Below, in pieces: positions 23,978 to 31,363 of a stretch of DNA of 38,897 nt. The position numbers were made by a program, and so were the translations under genes. How positions within the stretch are numbered: position 1 is the first letter of the stretch; each line of letters starts with the position of its first letter. Origin of the DNA: Aphodoplasma sp045592745 (lineage in GTDB: Bacteria; Bacillota; Clostridia; UBA1381; UMGS1253); the NCBI GenBank assembly GCA_045592745.1, contig JAZNVH010000027.1, positions 1 to 38,897 of the forward strand, written 5' to 3'. Below the pieces are notes generated by a model. The model searched no databases. It was not told the origin of the DNA and worked only from the letters and a program-made list of their open reading frames with translations.

Positions 23978-24025
23978 GTTTTGTCCCACAGTGGTTGCTA
24001 TTATTGAGCAATTCAAAAAAAAGTC

Positions 24026-24054
24026 TTGACTAAAGGCGGTTTTTTTAGTATATT
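24026..24054 (+). promoter_or_regulatory. Promoter of the HPr gene
   Basis: -35 TTGACT (24026-24031), 17-bp spacer, -10 TATATT (24049-24054). The start would be near 24061, about 50 nt before the ptsH ATG. Confidence 0.8.
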
Positions 24055-24111
24055 AAGAGTAATACAAATTATTTTTTATAGAATATAATGTTTCTGAGAG
24101 GGGATTTTATA

Positions 24112-24375
24112 ATGTATTCTAAAGAAGTTGTTCTTCAAAATCAGGTTGGACTTCATGCAAGGCCGGCTACCTTTTTTATCCAGAAAGCAAATGAATTTAA
24201 GTCGAGCATATGGGTTGAGAAGGACGAAAGAAAAGTTAATGCAAAAAGCCTTTTGGGTATACTTTCTCTTGGTATTGCACGCGGTAATAATATAAACATT
24301 ATTGCTGACGGCGTTGATGAGAAGCAGGCTGTTGATGCGTTGGTTGACCTTATTGATTCAAACTTTTCTGAATAA
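24112..24375 (+). CDS. ptsH: Phosphocarrier protein HPr, 87 aa
   Basis: Relays phosphate from enzyme I to sugar-specific EIIs of the phosphotransferase system. The catalytic His15 is in GLHARPAT, and the regulatory Ser46 in NAKSLLGI; both stand at the classical residue numbers. Ser46 is the target of HPr kinase/phosphorylase, so this copy should serve both transport and CcpA-type catabolite control. I place the start at ATG 24112 with GAGAGGGG upstream; an ATG eight codons earlier lies before that site. It has its own promoter and terminator and no ptsI neighbour. Confidence 0.95.
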   Translation: MYSKEVVLQNQVGLHARPATFFIQKANEFKSSIWVEKDERKVNAKSLLGILSLGIARGNNINIIADGVDEKQAVDALVDLIDSNFSE

Positions 24376-24406
24376 GGGTACTGTTTGTTTTATGAATAAA
24401 CAACCG

Positions 24407-24433
24407 GGATATCGCTTTGGCGATATCCTTTTT
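24407..24433 (+). terminator. Terminator of the HPr gene
   Basis: A perfect 9-bp stem GGATATCGC / GCGATATCC with a TTTG loop, followed by five T residues. Confidence 0.92.
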
Positions 24434-24487
24434 GCTGCTTAAAAAGGAATATTTTTTACAAAAAATATGAAAAATAATAAAAAACAC

Positions 24488-24516
24488 TTGCATTTGTAAT
24501 TATTGTGTGGTAAAAT
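24488..24516 (+). promoter_or_regulatory. Promoter of rplS
   Basis: -35 TTGCAT (24488-24493), 17-bp spacer, -10 TAAAAT (24511-24516). The predicted start is near 24523. Confidence 0.75.
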
Positions 24517-24522
24517 AATCGG

Positions 24523-24589
24523 GTGATACGGATGGTCCTCTGTCGATAGCCGGACATGAACATCTATGAAGGAAGGAGGCAAATGAAAA
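24523..24589 (+). other. 5' leader of rplS, possible L19 autoregulatory leader
   Basis: About 67 nt of more GC-rich sequence between the rplS promoter and start. A short stem GTCC/GGAC with flanking AT pairs (about 24533-24557) is visible, followed by GGAAGGAGG. Firmicute rplS genes often have a structured L19 leader. I cannot match the consensus by eye, so the label is tentative. A decoy ATG at 24583, three bases after the AGGAGG, would give a six-codon peptide and is too close to be used well. Confidence 0.35.
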
Positions 24590-24931
24590 ATGGATATGAT
24601 TAAATCACTTACAGAAGGTCAGATCAGAACAGATTTACCTCAGCTTAATATCGGTGATACTTTAAAGGTATACTTTAAGGTAATTGAGGGTACTCGCGAG
24701 AGAATCCAGATGTTCGAAGGAACACTTATTAAGAAAAACGGCGGCGGGATTTCCGAAACATTTACAGTAAGACGTGTTTCTTACGGCGTAGGTGTTGAGA
24801 GAACTTTCCCTGTTAATTCTCCTAAAATCGATAAGATTGAGATTTCAAGAAAAGGTAGAGTTAGAAGAGCTAAGCTTTACTACTTACGTGACAGAGTTGG
24901 TAAGAGTGCCAAGGTTAAAGAGAGAATATAA
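24590..24931 (+). CDS. rplS: 50S ribosomal protein L19, 113 aa
   Basis: Large-subunit protein at the 30S interface. The KOW-like core GDTLKVYFKVIEGTRERIQMFEG and the basic C-terminus with RRAKLYYLRDR and GKSAKVKE are diagnostic, and the length is typical. The AGGAGG at 24574-24579 is ten bases before ATG 24590, which fits better than the ATGs at 24583 or 24596. It is followed by a hairpin, then lepB and rbgA. The order rplS-lepB-rbgA resembles the rplS-ylqF region of other Firmicutes. Confidence 0.98.
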   Translation: MDMIKSLTEGQIRTDLPQLNIGDTLKVYFKVIEGTRERIQMFEGTLIKKNGGGISETFTVRRVSYGVGVERTFPVNSPKIDKIEISRKGRVRRAKLYYLRDRVGKSAKVKERI

Positions 24932-24940
24932 CATCTGCTT

Positions 24941-24968
24941 ACAAAAGGGACATTTTAGTCCCTTTTGT
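24941..24968 (+). terminator. Terminator-like hairpin after rplS
   Basis: A 10-bp stem ACAAAAGGGA / TCCCTTTTGT with an 8-nt loop. The T-run lies within the descending arm (TTTT) and the following bases are GTTAG, so termination may be only partial. Confidence 0.65.
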
Positions 24969-25022
24969 GTTAGCCGTAATTATTGTATGGTTATCTAAGA
25001 TTTTTCTTGGAGGAAGAATGTT

Positions 25023-25838
25023 ATGGATGAAAAAATTAATCAATTTGACAATGAAAGCGCTAAAGAGGAAACAGGCGCTGACATAGAGATAAAAGATGAT
25101 GTATATATAGATATGTCTGAAAATGATGATTCGGACATCGAAGATGCAGGAATGAGCATATCAATTCATGCTTCGGGTGAGGAAAGCAAAAAAGAGAGTG
25201 TTAATCTTTTAAAAGAGATTCGCGAGTGGCTTTTTGCGATAGTATCCGCAATTGTAATTGTAGTACTGTTAAAGGGCTTTGTGTTCGACTTTGTCATTGT
25301 TGATGGACGAAGCATGCAGACCACCCTTATGGATAAGGACAGACTCGTGCTTACCAAGCTTGGCTATACGCCGCAAAAAGGGGATATAGTTGTGCTTGAT
25401 GCAAATTATAAGCTTCGCGAGGCGTATATAGACAGACAAAAAGAAACTAAAGGTGATAATTTTAGCGCTTTTGATGAATTTAAGCTTCGCTATTTTCCGT
25501 GGGAGCAAAAAAAATATGGTATAGCTCCGCTTTATTATGTAAAACGCGTAATAGCGCTTGAAGGTGAAGTGATTGATATTAACGATGCCACAAGCGAGGT
25601 TAGTGTAAATGGCGAGGTAATAGATGAGCCGTACCTTAATAACGTAAGAACGTATGGCGGAATTGAAACGGATTTTCCGTATACAGTTGATGAGGGCTGT
25701 GTATTTGTAATGGGCGATAACCGCGAGGATTCGCGAGACAGCCGATTTACTTTGCCTGGTGCAATACCGCATGAAGCGGTGCTTGGAAAAGCGACGTTTC
25801 GTTTCTGGCCGCTTAATGTGTTTGGCACGATTGAATAA
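25023..25838 (+). CDS. lepB: Signal peptidase I with acidic N-terminal extension, 271 aa
   Basis: Membrane serine protease that removes signal peptides from exported proteins, such as the SLH, amidase and SpoIID proteins here. Catalytic Ser97 is in VDGRSMQTTL and the general-base Lys174 in YYVKRVIAL; the box E motif MGDNREDSRDSR is also present. A single span (about 68-90) anchors it. Residues 1-62 are a highly acidic hydrophilic extension before the span, longer than in ordinary clostridial SipS-type enzymes. An inserted stretch (about 128-168) between the catalytic boxes is also rather long. GGAGGAAG precedes the ATG, eight bases upstream. Confidence 0.95.
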   Translation: MDEKINQFDNESAKEETGADIEIKDDVYIDMSENDDSDIEDAGMSISIHASGEESKKESVNLLKEIREWLFAIVSAIVIVVLLKGFVFDFVIVDGRSMQTTLMDKDRLVLTKLGYTPQKGDIVVLDANYKLREAYIDRQKETKGDNFSAFDEFKLRYFPWEQKKYGIAPLYYVKRVIALEGEVIDINDATSEVSVNGEVIDEPYLNNVRTYGGIETDFPYTVDEGCVFVMGDNREDSRDSRFTLPGAIPHEAVLGKATFRFWPLNVFGTIE

Positions 25839-25861
25839 TTCTTGTAAAAATGGCTATTTGA

Positions 25862-25898
25862 GGGGTTGACTCACACTCGGGTTAACCCCGTAATTTTT
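25862..25898 (+). terminator. Terminator between lepB and rbgA
   Basis: GGGGTTGAC (25862-25870) pairs with GTTAACCCC (25881-25889) with one G-U pair and a 10-nt loop, followed by GTAATTTTT. No clear promoter for rbgA follows, so read-through is likely. Confidence 0.7.
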
Positions 25899-25932
25899 CT
25901 TTAATTCAGTTTTTATTTGGGAGGAAAAGAAG

Positions 25933-26787
25933 GTGCAGTTACAATGGTATCCTGGACATATGGCGAAAACACGCAGACTTATAGGGGAGAATTTAAAGCT
26001 TGTTGATGTTGTGGTTGAAATACTTGACGCACGCGTTCCAAGCTCGAGCCGAAATCCCGACTTTGATGATATGCTTTTGTCAAAGCCGCGAGTTGTTGTA
26101 ATGAATAAATTTGATTTGGCTGACGAGGCGGCAACAAAGATGTGGGCCGAGTGGTATCAAAAGCAGGGTATAAAAGTGATTTTGACTGATTCTCTTTCGG
26201 GAAAAGGCATTGACAAAATTGCGGGCGCGGCAAAACAGACAATATCGGAAAAAATCGCCCATGATACTGAGCGCGGTCTTACAAAAGCGGTGCGCATTAT
26301 GGTTGTTGGAATTCCAAATGTCGGCAAATCATCTCTTATTAATCGTCTTTCGGGACGCGCTGTTGCAAAAACAGGGGACAAGCCCGGCGTTACAAGGGGA
26401 AAGCAGTGGATACGACCGAATTCGCAGATTGAAATTCTTGATACGCCCGGTATCTTATGGCCAAAATTTGAAAATCAGCAGATTGGAAAGAACCTTGCGT
26501 TTATAGGATCAATTCGTGATGAGATTATGGACGTTGAAGAGCTTGCGTGCCATTTGCTTGTGTTTTTGCGTGATAATTATAAACAGATGCTTTGTGCGCG
26601 CTATAAGCTTGATAAAGATATATCGGAGCTTGACGGATATGAGATATTAGAATATATAAGTAAAAAGCGTGGTTTTGTTGTGTCGGGTGGCGAGCTTGAC
26701 ACATATAGGGGTGCAAATATTGTTTTAGATGAGTTTCGCGCAGCAAAAATAGGACGTATTACGCTTGAGTTGCCGCCGCAGGAATAA
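25933..26787 (+). CDS. rbgA: Ribosome biogenesis GTPase YlqF/RbgA, 284 aa
   Basis: Assembly GTPase for a late step of 50S subunit maturation. It is circularly permuted as expected: G4 NKFD (58-61) comes before G1 GIPNVGKS (126-133) and G3 DTPG (170-173). The N-terminal WYPGHMAKTRR, which in RbgA contacts the ribosome, and the C-terminal ANTAR-like domain are present. The start is GTG 25933, with GGGAGGA eight bases upstream. It follows lepB, and lies in the rplS neighbourhood, as in other Firmicutes; rnhB, a frequent next gene, is missing. Confidence 0.95.
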   Translation: MQLQWYPGHMAKTRRLIGENLKLVDVVVEILDARVPSSSRNPDFDDMLLSKPRVVVMNKFDLADEAATKMWAEWYQKQGIKVILTDSLSGKGIDKIAGAAKQTISEKIAHDTERGLTKAVRIMVVGIPNVGKSSLINRLSGRAVAKTGDKPGVTRGKQWIRPNSQIEILDTPGILWPKFENQQIGKNLAFIGSIRDEIMDVEELACHLLVFLRDNYKQMLCARYKLDKDISELDGYEILEYISKKRGFVVSGGELDTYRGANIVLDEFRAAKIGRITLELPPQE

Positions 26788-26788
26788 A

Positions 26789-26815
26789 AAAAGCCGTCAT
26801 AAAGACGACTTTTAT
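26789..26815. terminator. Bidirectional terminator between rbgA and the HPr-like gene
   Basis: AAAAGCCGTC (26789-26798) pairs with GACGACTTTT (26804-26813) with one C-A mismatch and a 5-nt loop. A- and T-runs flank it on both sides, so it can close both convergent genes. Confidence 0.75.
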
Positions 26816-26830
26816 TTACTTGACTGTTGA

Positions 26831-27067
26831 TTACTCAACGATAAATTCTTTCATATCAGCTTTGAAACTTTCGGCGGCAGCATCGTCGCAATGTGCTTCC
26901 AATGTAATCGGCTTGCTTAAATCAAGAGAGAATATACCCATTATTGATTTTGCATCTACGATATATCTGCCAGAAGCAAGGTCTACATCAAAATCATAAC
27001 GGTTGACCGTATTTACAAAGTTTTTAACGCTGTTGATTGAACTAAGTGAAATGTTAAATGTTGTCAT
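26831..27067 (-). CDS. HPr-fold protein lacking the phosphorylatable histidine, 78 aa
   Basis: A short protein with the HPr fold. The segment SGRYIVDAKSIMGIFSLDL aligns with the Ser46 region of HPr, and Ser41 here corresponds to Ser46. The His15 loop is replaced by SSINSVKNFV, with no His, Arg or Pro, so it cannot carry phosphate from enzyme I. This is like Crh of B. subtilis, which keeps only the regulatory serine, but it is more divergent. Such His-less HPr proteins occur in many Clostridia as unstudied proteins. It has a good AAGGAGG site, its own promoter and a terminator. A regulatory role in carbon metabolism is plausible but not shown. Confidence 0.85.
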   Translation of the reverse strand: MTTFNISLSSINSVKNFVNTVNRYDFDVDLASGRYIVDAKSIMGIFSLDLSKPITLEAHCDDAAAESFKADMKEFIVE

Positions 27068-27112
27068 AATAAAAAACCTCCTTAAAACATGAAAAAATTT
27101 CTATATATACTA

Positions 27113-27142
27113 ATATTACCACTACATAGTATATTTAGTCAA
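27113..27142 (-). promoter_or_regulatory. Promoter of the HPr-like gene
   Basis: On the minus strand: -35 TTGACT (27142-27137), 18-bp spacer, -10 TAATAT (27118-27113). Confidence 0.65.
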
Positions 27143-27148
27143 TGATAT

Positions 27149-27178
27149 TTGATAAAATTAACAAACTTTTAATATTAT
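27149..27178 (+). promoter_or_regulatory. Promoter of mtaB
   Basis: -35 TTGATA (27149-27154), 18-bp spacer, -10 TATTAT (27173-27178). It is back to back with the HPr-like gene promoter. Confidence 0.6.
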
Positions 27179-27222
27179 AAATTAAAACAGATTATAAAAA
27201 ACATCAGACGGGAAGATGCAAT

Positions 27223-28530
27223 ATGAAAAGGGTAGCGTTTTGTACGCTTGGCTGCAAGGTAAATCAATATGAAACACAGGCGATGTGTGAGTTGTTTTTG
27301 AAAAAAGGTTACATAGAGGTCGATTTTGACAAAGAGGCCGATGTATATGTCATAAATACATGTTCGGTCACAAGCCTTTCAGACAGAAAGTCACGACAGA
27401 TGATACGCCGAGCAAAAAGACTTAACAAAGATGCAATTGTTGTTGTAACGGGCTGCTATGCGCAAACTGCAGCAAATGAGCTTGCAAAAATAGAGGATGT
27501 AAACCTTATAATAGGCACGAGCGGAAGAAGTGAAATTGTATCTTTGACAGAGAGCGTTACCTCGCAAAGTAAGCACATTGCGGTTGGTGACATAATGCAC
27601 ACCCATGAATTTGAGAATCTTTCCGTAAACAGTTATTCGGACAGAACGAGAGCATACATAAAGCTGCAGGAAGGCTGTAGCCAGTTTTGTTCCTACTGCA
27701 TTATACCATATGCACGCGGCCCTATCAGAAGCCGAAATGAAGATGAGGTTATTAAAGAAGCAAAGCGTCTTTGTGAAAACGGTTTTCGCGAGCTTGTTTT
27801 GGTGGGAATTCATATTGCATCATACGGAAGAGACTTAAAAAATGATACTTCGCTTGAAAAAATAATATGCAAAATTGCAGAGCTTGAAGAGGTGAAAAGA
27901 ATACGCCTCAGCTCGATTGAGCCGATGACGCTTGATGAGAACTTTATAAAAGCGGTAAGCAGTGCGGGCGACAAGCTGTGTCATCATTTTCATATATCAC
28001 TTCAATCGGGATGTGACGAAACGCTTGAACGTATGAACAGAAAATATCTGTCTGCCGATTTTGAAAAAATTGTATCTGGTTTAAGAGAAACGCTGCCAGA
28101 CTGCGCAATCACCACCGATATTATGGTGGGATTTGCGGGCGAAACGGACGAGGAATTTGAAAAAAGCCTTGCCTTTGCCGACAAAATTGCTTTTGCTGAT
28201 ATGCATGTATTTGCTTATTCACAAAGGCCGGGAACACCGGCGGCAAAAATGGCAAACCAGGTTTTGCCACAGATTAAGCACGAGCGAAGTGCACGCATGA
28301 TTGAAGTGGCGGCAAAAAATCGAGATGCATTTTTGGATAAATTCGTGGGCAAAACACTCGAAATTCTCTTTGAGCGCGAATGTGACAATAAAAAAGGCTT
28401 TTATGAGGGAAAGAGCCAAAATTATATAAGCGTAATATGCAAAGCCGAAAATGATTTGTCGGGACAGTTTTTAAATGTACGACTGACGAATCATAAAGAC
28501 GGCATAATGTATGGCGAGATTGTGTCGTAG
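27223..28530 (+). CDS. mtaB: tRNA t6A37 methylthiotransferase MtaB, 435 aa
   Basis: Radical-SAM enzyme that converts t6A37 to ms2t6A37 in tRNAs reading ANN codons. The N-terminal UPF0004 domain has its three cluster cysteines (CTLGCKVNQYE with Cys11, INTCSVT, and GCYAQ). The radical-SAM CxxxCxxC is at Cys152, Cys156 and Cys159. A C-terminal TRAM domain (about 375-435) is present. CTLGCKVNQYET is typical of MtaB; MiaB and RimO differ here. The SDR gene starts 13 bp after its stop, with its ribosome binding site abutting it. Confidence 0.95.
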   Translation: MKRVAFCTLGCKVNQYETQAMCELFLKKGYIEVDFDKEADVYVINTCSVTSLSDRKSRQMIRRAKRLNKDAIVVVTGCYAQTAANELAKIEDVNLIIGTSGRSEIVSLTESVTSQSKHIAVGDIMHTHEFENLSVNSYSDRTRAYIKLQEGCSQFCSYCIIPYARGPIRSRNEDEVIKEAKRLCENGFRELVLVGIHIASYGRDLKNDTSLEKIICKIAELEEVKRIRLSSIEPMTLDENFIKAVSSAGDKLCHHFHISLQSGCDETLERMNRKYLSADFEKIVSGLRETLPDCAITTDIMVGFAGETDEEFEKSLAFADKIAFADMHVFAYSQRPGTPAAKMANQVLPQIKHERSARMIEVAAKNRDAFLDKFVGKTLEILFERECDNKKGFYEGKSQNYISVICKAENDLSGQFLNVRLTNHKDGIMYGEIVS

Positions 28531-28543
28531 GGGGAGCGGTAAT

Positions 28544-29284
28544 ATGGAAAAAGCAAAAACAGTACTTATAACTGGCGGCTCGCGCGGAATTGGACGTGCG
28601 TGTGCGCTTAAATTTGCCAATAAAGGTCACAGAGTAATTATAAATTACAACAAAAGCAAAAATGAGGCGCAGGAGCTTGTAAATACGATTAATGAAAACG
28701 GCGGATATGCCGTAGCTTATAGGGCAGATGTGTCTGATTTTGCTGCGGTAGAAGAAATGTTTTTAAAAATCAATGAGCGCTTTGGCGGAGTGGATGTTCT
28801 TATAAACAATGCTGGCATAGCTAAAACAATGATGTTTTGTGATACGAGCGAGAGCGACTGGGACGAAATTTTTGATACAAACGTAAAGGGCATGTTTAAC
28901 TGCACAAAGAAAGCGCTTTCGTATATGGTTGGGAAAAAATATGGTAAGATAATAAACATATCGTCAATATGGGGGATATGCGGAGCGTCGTGTGAGGTTG
29001 CATATTCTGCATCAAAGGCAGCGGTGATTGGCTTTACAAAGGCCCTTGCGAGTGAGCTTGGACCAAGTGGAATTTGTGTAAACTGTGTTGCGCCCGGCGT
29101 AATTGATACTGATATGAATAATAATCTTACAAATGAGGATAAAGACGAAATATGTGCTCAAACTCCGCTTTGCCGAATGGGAAGCGCAGACGAGGTGGCA
29201 GATGTAGTATATTTTCTTTCAGGGGATGAATCAAGCTTTGTCACGGGGCAGGTTATAAGTCCAAATGGTGGTTTTATTTTATGA
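28544..29284 (+). CDS. Short-chain dehydrogenase/reductase (FabG-like), 246 aa
   Basis: NAD(P)-dependent oxidoreductase of the classical SDR type. The nucleotide motif TGGSRGIG is at 10-17, NNAG at 88-91, and the catalytic serine (140 or 141), Tyr154 and Lys158 are in place. The C-terminal PNGGFIL resembles 3-oxoacyl-ACP reductases (VDGGM in typical FabG). FabG-like relatives have many substrates, and no fatty-acid genes are nearby, so I leave the substrate open. I start at ATG 28544, preceded by GGGGGAG; longer frames overlap mtaB. It is co-transcribed with mtaB and closed by a strong terminator. Confidence 0.9.
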   Translation: MEKAKTVLITGGSRGIGRACALKFANKGHRVIINYNKSKNEAQELVNTINENGGYAVAYRADVSDFAAVEEMFLKINERFGGVDVLINNAGIAKTMMFCDTSESDWDEIFDTNVKGMFNCTKKALSYMVGKKYGKIINISSIWGICGASCEVAYSASKAAVIGFTKALASELGPSGICVNCVAPGVIDTDMNNNLTNEDKDEICAQTPLCRMGSADEVADVVYFLSGDESSFVTGQVISPNGGFIL

Positions 29285-29293
29285 TTTGCGAAC

Positions 29294-29326
29294 AAAAAAC
29301 TCCTATGAATTTCATAGGAGTTTTTT
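29294..29326. terminator. Bidirectional terminator between the SDR gene and the isomerase gene
   Basis: A 15-bp perfect stem AAAAAACTCCTATGA / TCATAGGAGTTTTTT with a 3-nt loop. It ends both the mtaB-SDR unit and the convergent minus-strand isomerase gene. Confidence 0.93.
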
Positions 29327-29336
29327 ATATAATTTA

Positions 29337-30146
29337 TTAAATAAGACCTTTTTCTTTAAGCTTGGCTGAAAGCCACTCGTACGATTTTTCAGCTCTTTCA
29401 AAAGGAATATATTCGCCTCTCTTGCCAAATTCGATGCTGAATACTCTTGTGTCACCAACATTGATGAGTGTATCGAGAAGCTTATTAGAATCGATTTCGG
29501 CTTCCCACACAGGTGTAAGGCATCCAAGCTCTGATGAATAACCTTTGAAATAAACGTACTGTGTACGATGCGGATATTTTTCGATAAGAGCGATAGGGTC
29601 AGCATTACCACCCTGAGTATTACCTGTATCAATCATCATCATGTAGTCATCGCCTGTATTTTCCATAAGGAAATCAAATACGGGTTTGCTTCCGTCGATT
29701 GTTGTTGTATGGTCACAGTCGTGGTTGTGAAAACCTGTTAAAAGTCCTGCTGCGCGGATTTTGTCTGCTGCTGCATTCATTTGTTTCATTATTTCCTGCT
29801 GATATTCGACGCCGTTTTCAGTCCAAGGAAGCTGAGCAACTCCGCCGCCAATAACCAAGACCTCGCAACCGAGTTTTTTGCAATACTCTATAACTGTATC
29901 AAGCTCTTCGTCAACAATTGTTTTCCATGTAATCATAATCGAAAAGCACTCAAGGTTTGCGTCTTTAAGAGCTTTGACATAATACTCTGCACTTTTGTCA
30001 GGAATGTTTTCATCCATAAGATGACCCCATGCTGCCTCAATACCCTGATAGCCAATCTCGGCTATTCTCTTAAGAGTTTTCGCCGGATCCTCGGCAAAGT
30101 CCTCTCTTACCGCATGAACCTGGAGACCTATTTTGATATTTGACAT
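29337..30146 (-). CDS. Sugar phosphate isomerase/epimerase-family TIM-barrel protein, copy 1, 269 aa
   Basis: Xylose-isomerase-like TIM barrel of the IolE/sugar isomerase superfamily, normally metal-dependent. Likely metal or catalytic residues are in GFHNHDCDHT (His140, His142, Asp143), MIDTGN (Asp173) and SIEFGKR (Glu239). The substrate cannot be told; relatives isomerise, epimerise or eliminate keto-sugars. An AGGGGGA site precedes the ATG. It is a monocistronic unit with its own promoter and terminators on both sides. A near-identical copy with a frameshift is at 33122-33917; identity is roughly 85% at protein level by eye, and most base differences are in third codon positions. This copy is intact. 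Confidence 0.9.
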   Translation of the reverse strand: MSNIKIGLQVHAVREDFAEDPAKTLKRIAEIGYQGIEAAWGHLMDENIPDKSAEYYVKALKDANLECFSIMITWKTIVDEELDTVIEYCKKLGCEVLVIGGGVAQLPWTENGVEYQQEIMKQMNAAADKIRAAGLLTGFHNHDCDHTTTIDGSKPVFDFLMENTGDDYMMMIDTGNTQGGNADPIALIEKYPHRTQYVYFKGYSSELGCLTPVWEAEIDSNKLLDTLINVGDTRVFSIEFGKRGEYIPFERAEKSYEWLSAKLKEKGLI

Positions 30147-30183
30147 GATAAATCCCCCTAAAACTTATTAAAGTATGTTTGGT

Positions 30184-30212
30184 GTTATATAACGATAGGG
30201 TGAGTTTGTCAA
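30184..30212 (-). promoter_or_regulatory. Promoter of isomerase copy 1
   Basis: On the minus strand: perfect -35 TTGACA (30212-30207), 17-bp spacer, -10 TATAAC (30189-30184). It is homologous to the promoter of copy 2 at 33972-34000. Confidence 0.82.
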
Positions 30213-30221
30213 TACTTTGCG

Positions 30222-30257
30222 AAAAAATCTCCTGTGAAAACTCACAGGAGATTTTTT
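30222..30257 (-). terminator. Terminator of the oxidoreductase operon
   Basis: A 16-bp perfect stem AAAAAATCTCCTGTGA / TCACAGGAGATTTTTT with a 4-nt loop, 20 bp after the oxidoreductase stop. It works on the minus strand and lies directly ahead of the copy 1 promoter. Confidence 0.92.
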
Positions 30258-30276
30258 ATATCGTATTAAGGTAAAA

Positions 30277-31308
30277 TTATAAATCAATCTTTTCTCCGCC
30301 CTTATCAGCAGACTCAATAGCAGCAAGTGCCATTTTAATTGAATCAACTGATTCTTCCGGACGGTTGTAATCAAGCTCTTCACCTGCAGCGATTTTGCCT
30401 GCAAAGTACTTGATTTCTTCATAATATGGATCAAATTTGTTCTTTTCAGCAAGGTCAGTAACTGTGCCATCCTCTGCAACCTTCCAGAACACCTGTCTGT
30501 CAGGTGTACGATCCTGGAAAATATAACCGCGCTCAAAGTTTACGCGGATACCACGGCTGTCAAACTTGTTTGCAGGAATGCACCAGTCGCAGTTTGAGTT
30601 TACAAACATATCATCATAGATGAATGTTGTTGTTTCCATGTCGTAACCGCCGCCTCTTGTCATACGGTTAACACCTGACATTGTAACAGCCTTAGGCATA
30701 CCGAACATACCGCGGATTACGTCGATATCATGTACGTGCATATCAAGAGCACCACTGCCTGAAAGTGAGAAATCTTTAAACCAGTCGTTAGCACCAAAAG
30801 GTTTTCTTCCGTACAATGAGTCGAGACCGCCGCCATGACGCTCGAAGTGTGCGCTAAGAGGCTTACCAAACTCGCCGCTGTCGATAAGCTCCTTGATTGT
30901 CTGTGCTGCAAGATTAAATCTGTTGCAGTATGCAATCATAAGACGCTGACCTGTTCTTTTTGAAGCTTCAACCATGCTCTGCGCCTGCTCAACAGTTCTT
31001 GCCATCGGCTTTTCTGACATTATATCATAGCCTGCTTCCATAGTTTTGATAGCAACATCAGCATGACGATATGTCGGAACGCAGCTGTCAAAGAAATCAA
31101 CTTTGCCTTTTTCTGCTTCGAGCATTTCGTCGAGGCTTATGTATGTACGAGCTTCTGTAAATACACCAAGACACTCCTTCTCAAGACGCTCAGGACGAAT
31201 GTCGCAAAATGCTACGATTTCTGCTATGCCTTCTTCATAAAGACGCTTGTAAGCATCAAGGTGGGCATTCATGATACCACCGTTACCAATAATACCTACT
31301 CTTAACAT
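30277..31308 (-). CDS. Gfo/Idh/MocA-family NAD(P)-dependent oxidoreductase, 343 aa
   Basis: Two-domain sugar dehydrogenase. The N-terminal Rossmann fold starts GIIGNGGIMNAH. The family EKP motif is at 99-101 (SEKPMAR), and the catalytic HxxD-type region is seen at DMHVHDID (189-196). Members oxidise or reduce ring hydroxyls of sugars or cyclitols. It is the last gene of the minus-strand operon that begins at 33917, after the PIG-L deacetylase by 55 bp. With TIM-barrel isomerases upstream, an oxidise-then-rearrange route for a sugar derivative is likely; the substrate is unknown. Confidence 0.92.
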   Translation of the reverse strand: MLRVGIIGNGGIMNAHLDAYKRLYEEGIAEIVAFCDIRPERLEKECLGVFTEARTYISLDEMLEAEKGKVDFFDSCVPTYRHADVAIKTMEAGYDIMSEKPMARTVEQAQSMVEASKRTGQRLMIAYCNRFNLAAQTIKELIDSGEFGKPLSAHFERHGGGLDSLYGRKPFGANDWFKDFSLSGSGALDMHVHDIDVIRGMFGMPKAVTMSGVNRMTRGGGYDMETTTFIYDDMFVNSNCDWCIPANKFDSRGIRVNFERGYIFQDRTPDRQVFWKVAEDGTVTDLAEKNKFDPYYEEIKYFAGKIAAGEELDYNRPEESVDSIKMALAAIESADKGGEKIDL

Positions 31309-31363
31309 AATAATTTACCTACTTTCTTTTTATTTTTATAATAAAAGTATTTGTAAAATTAAA

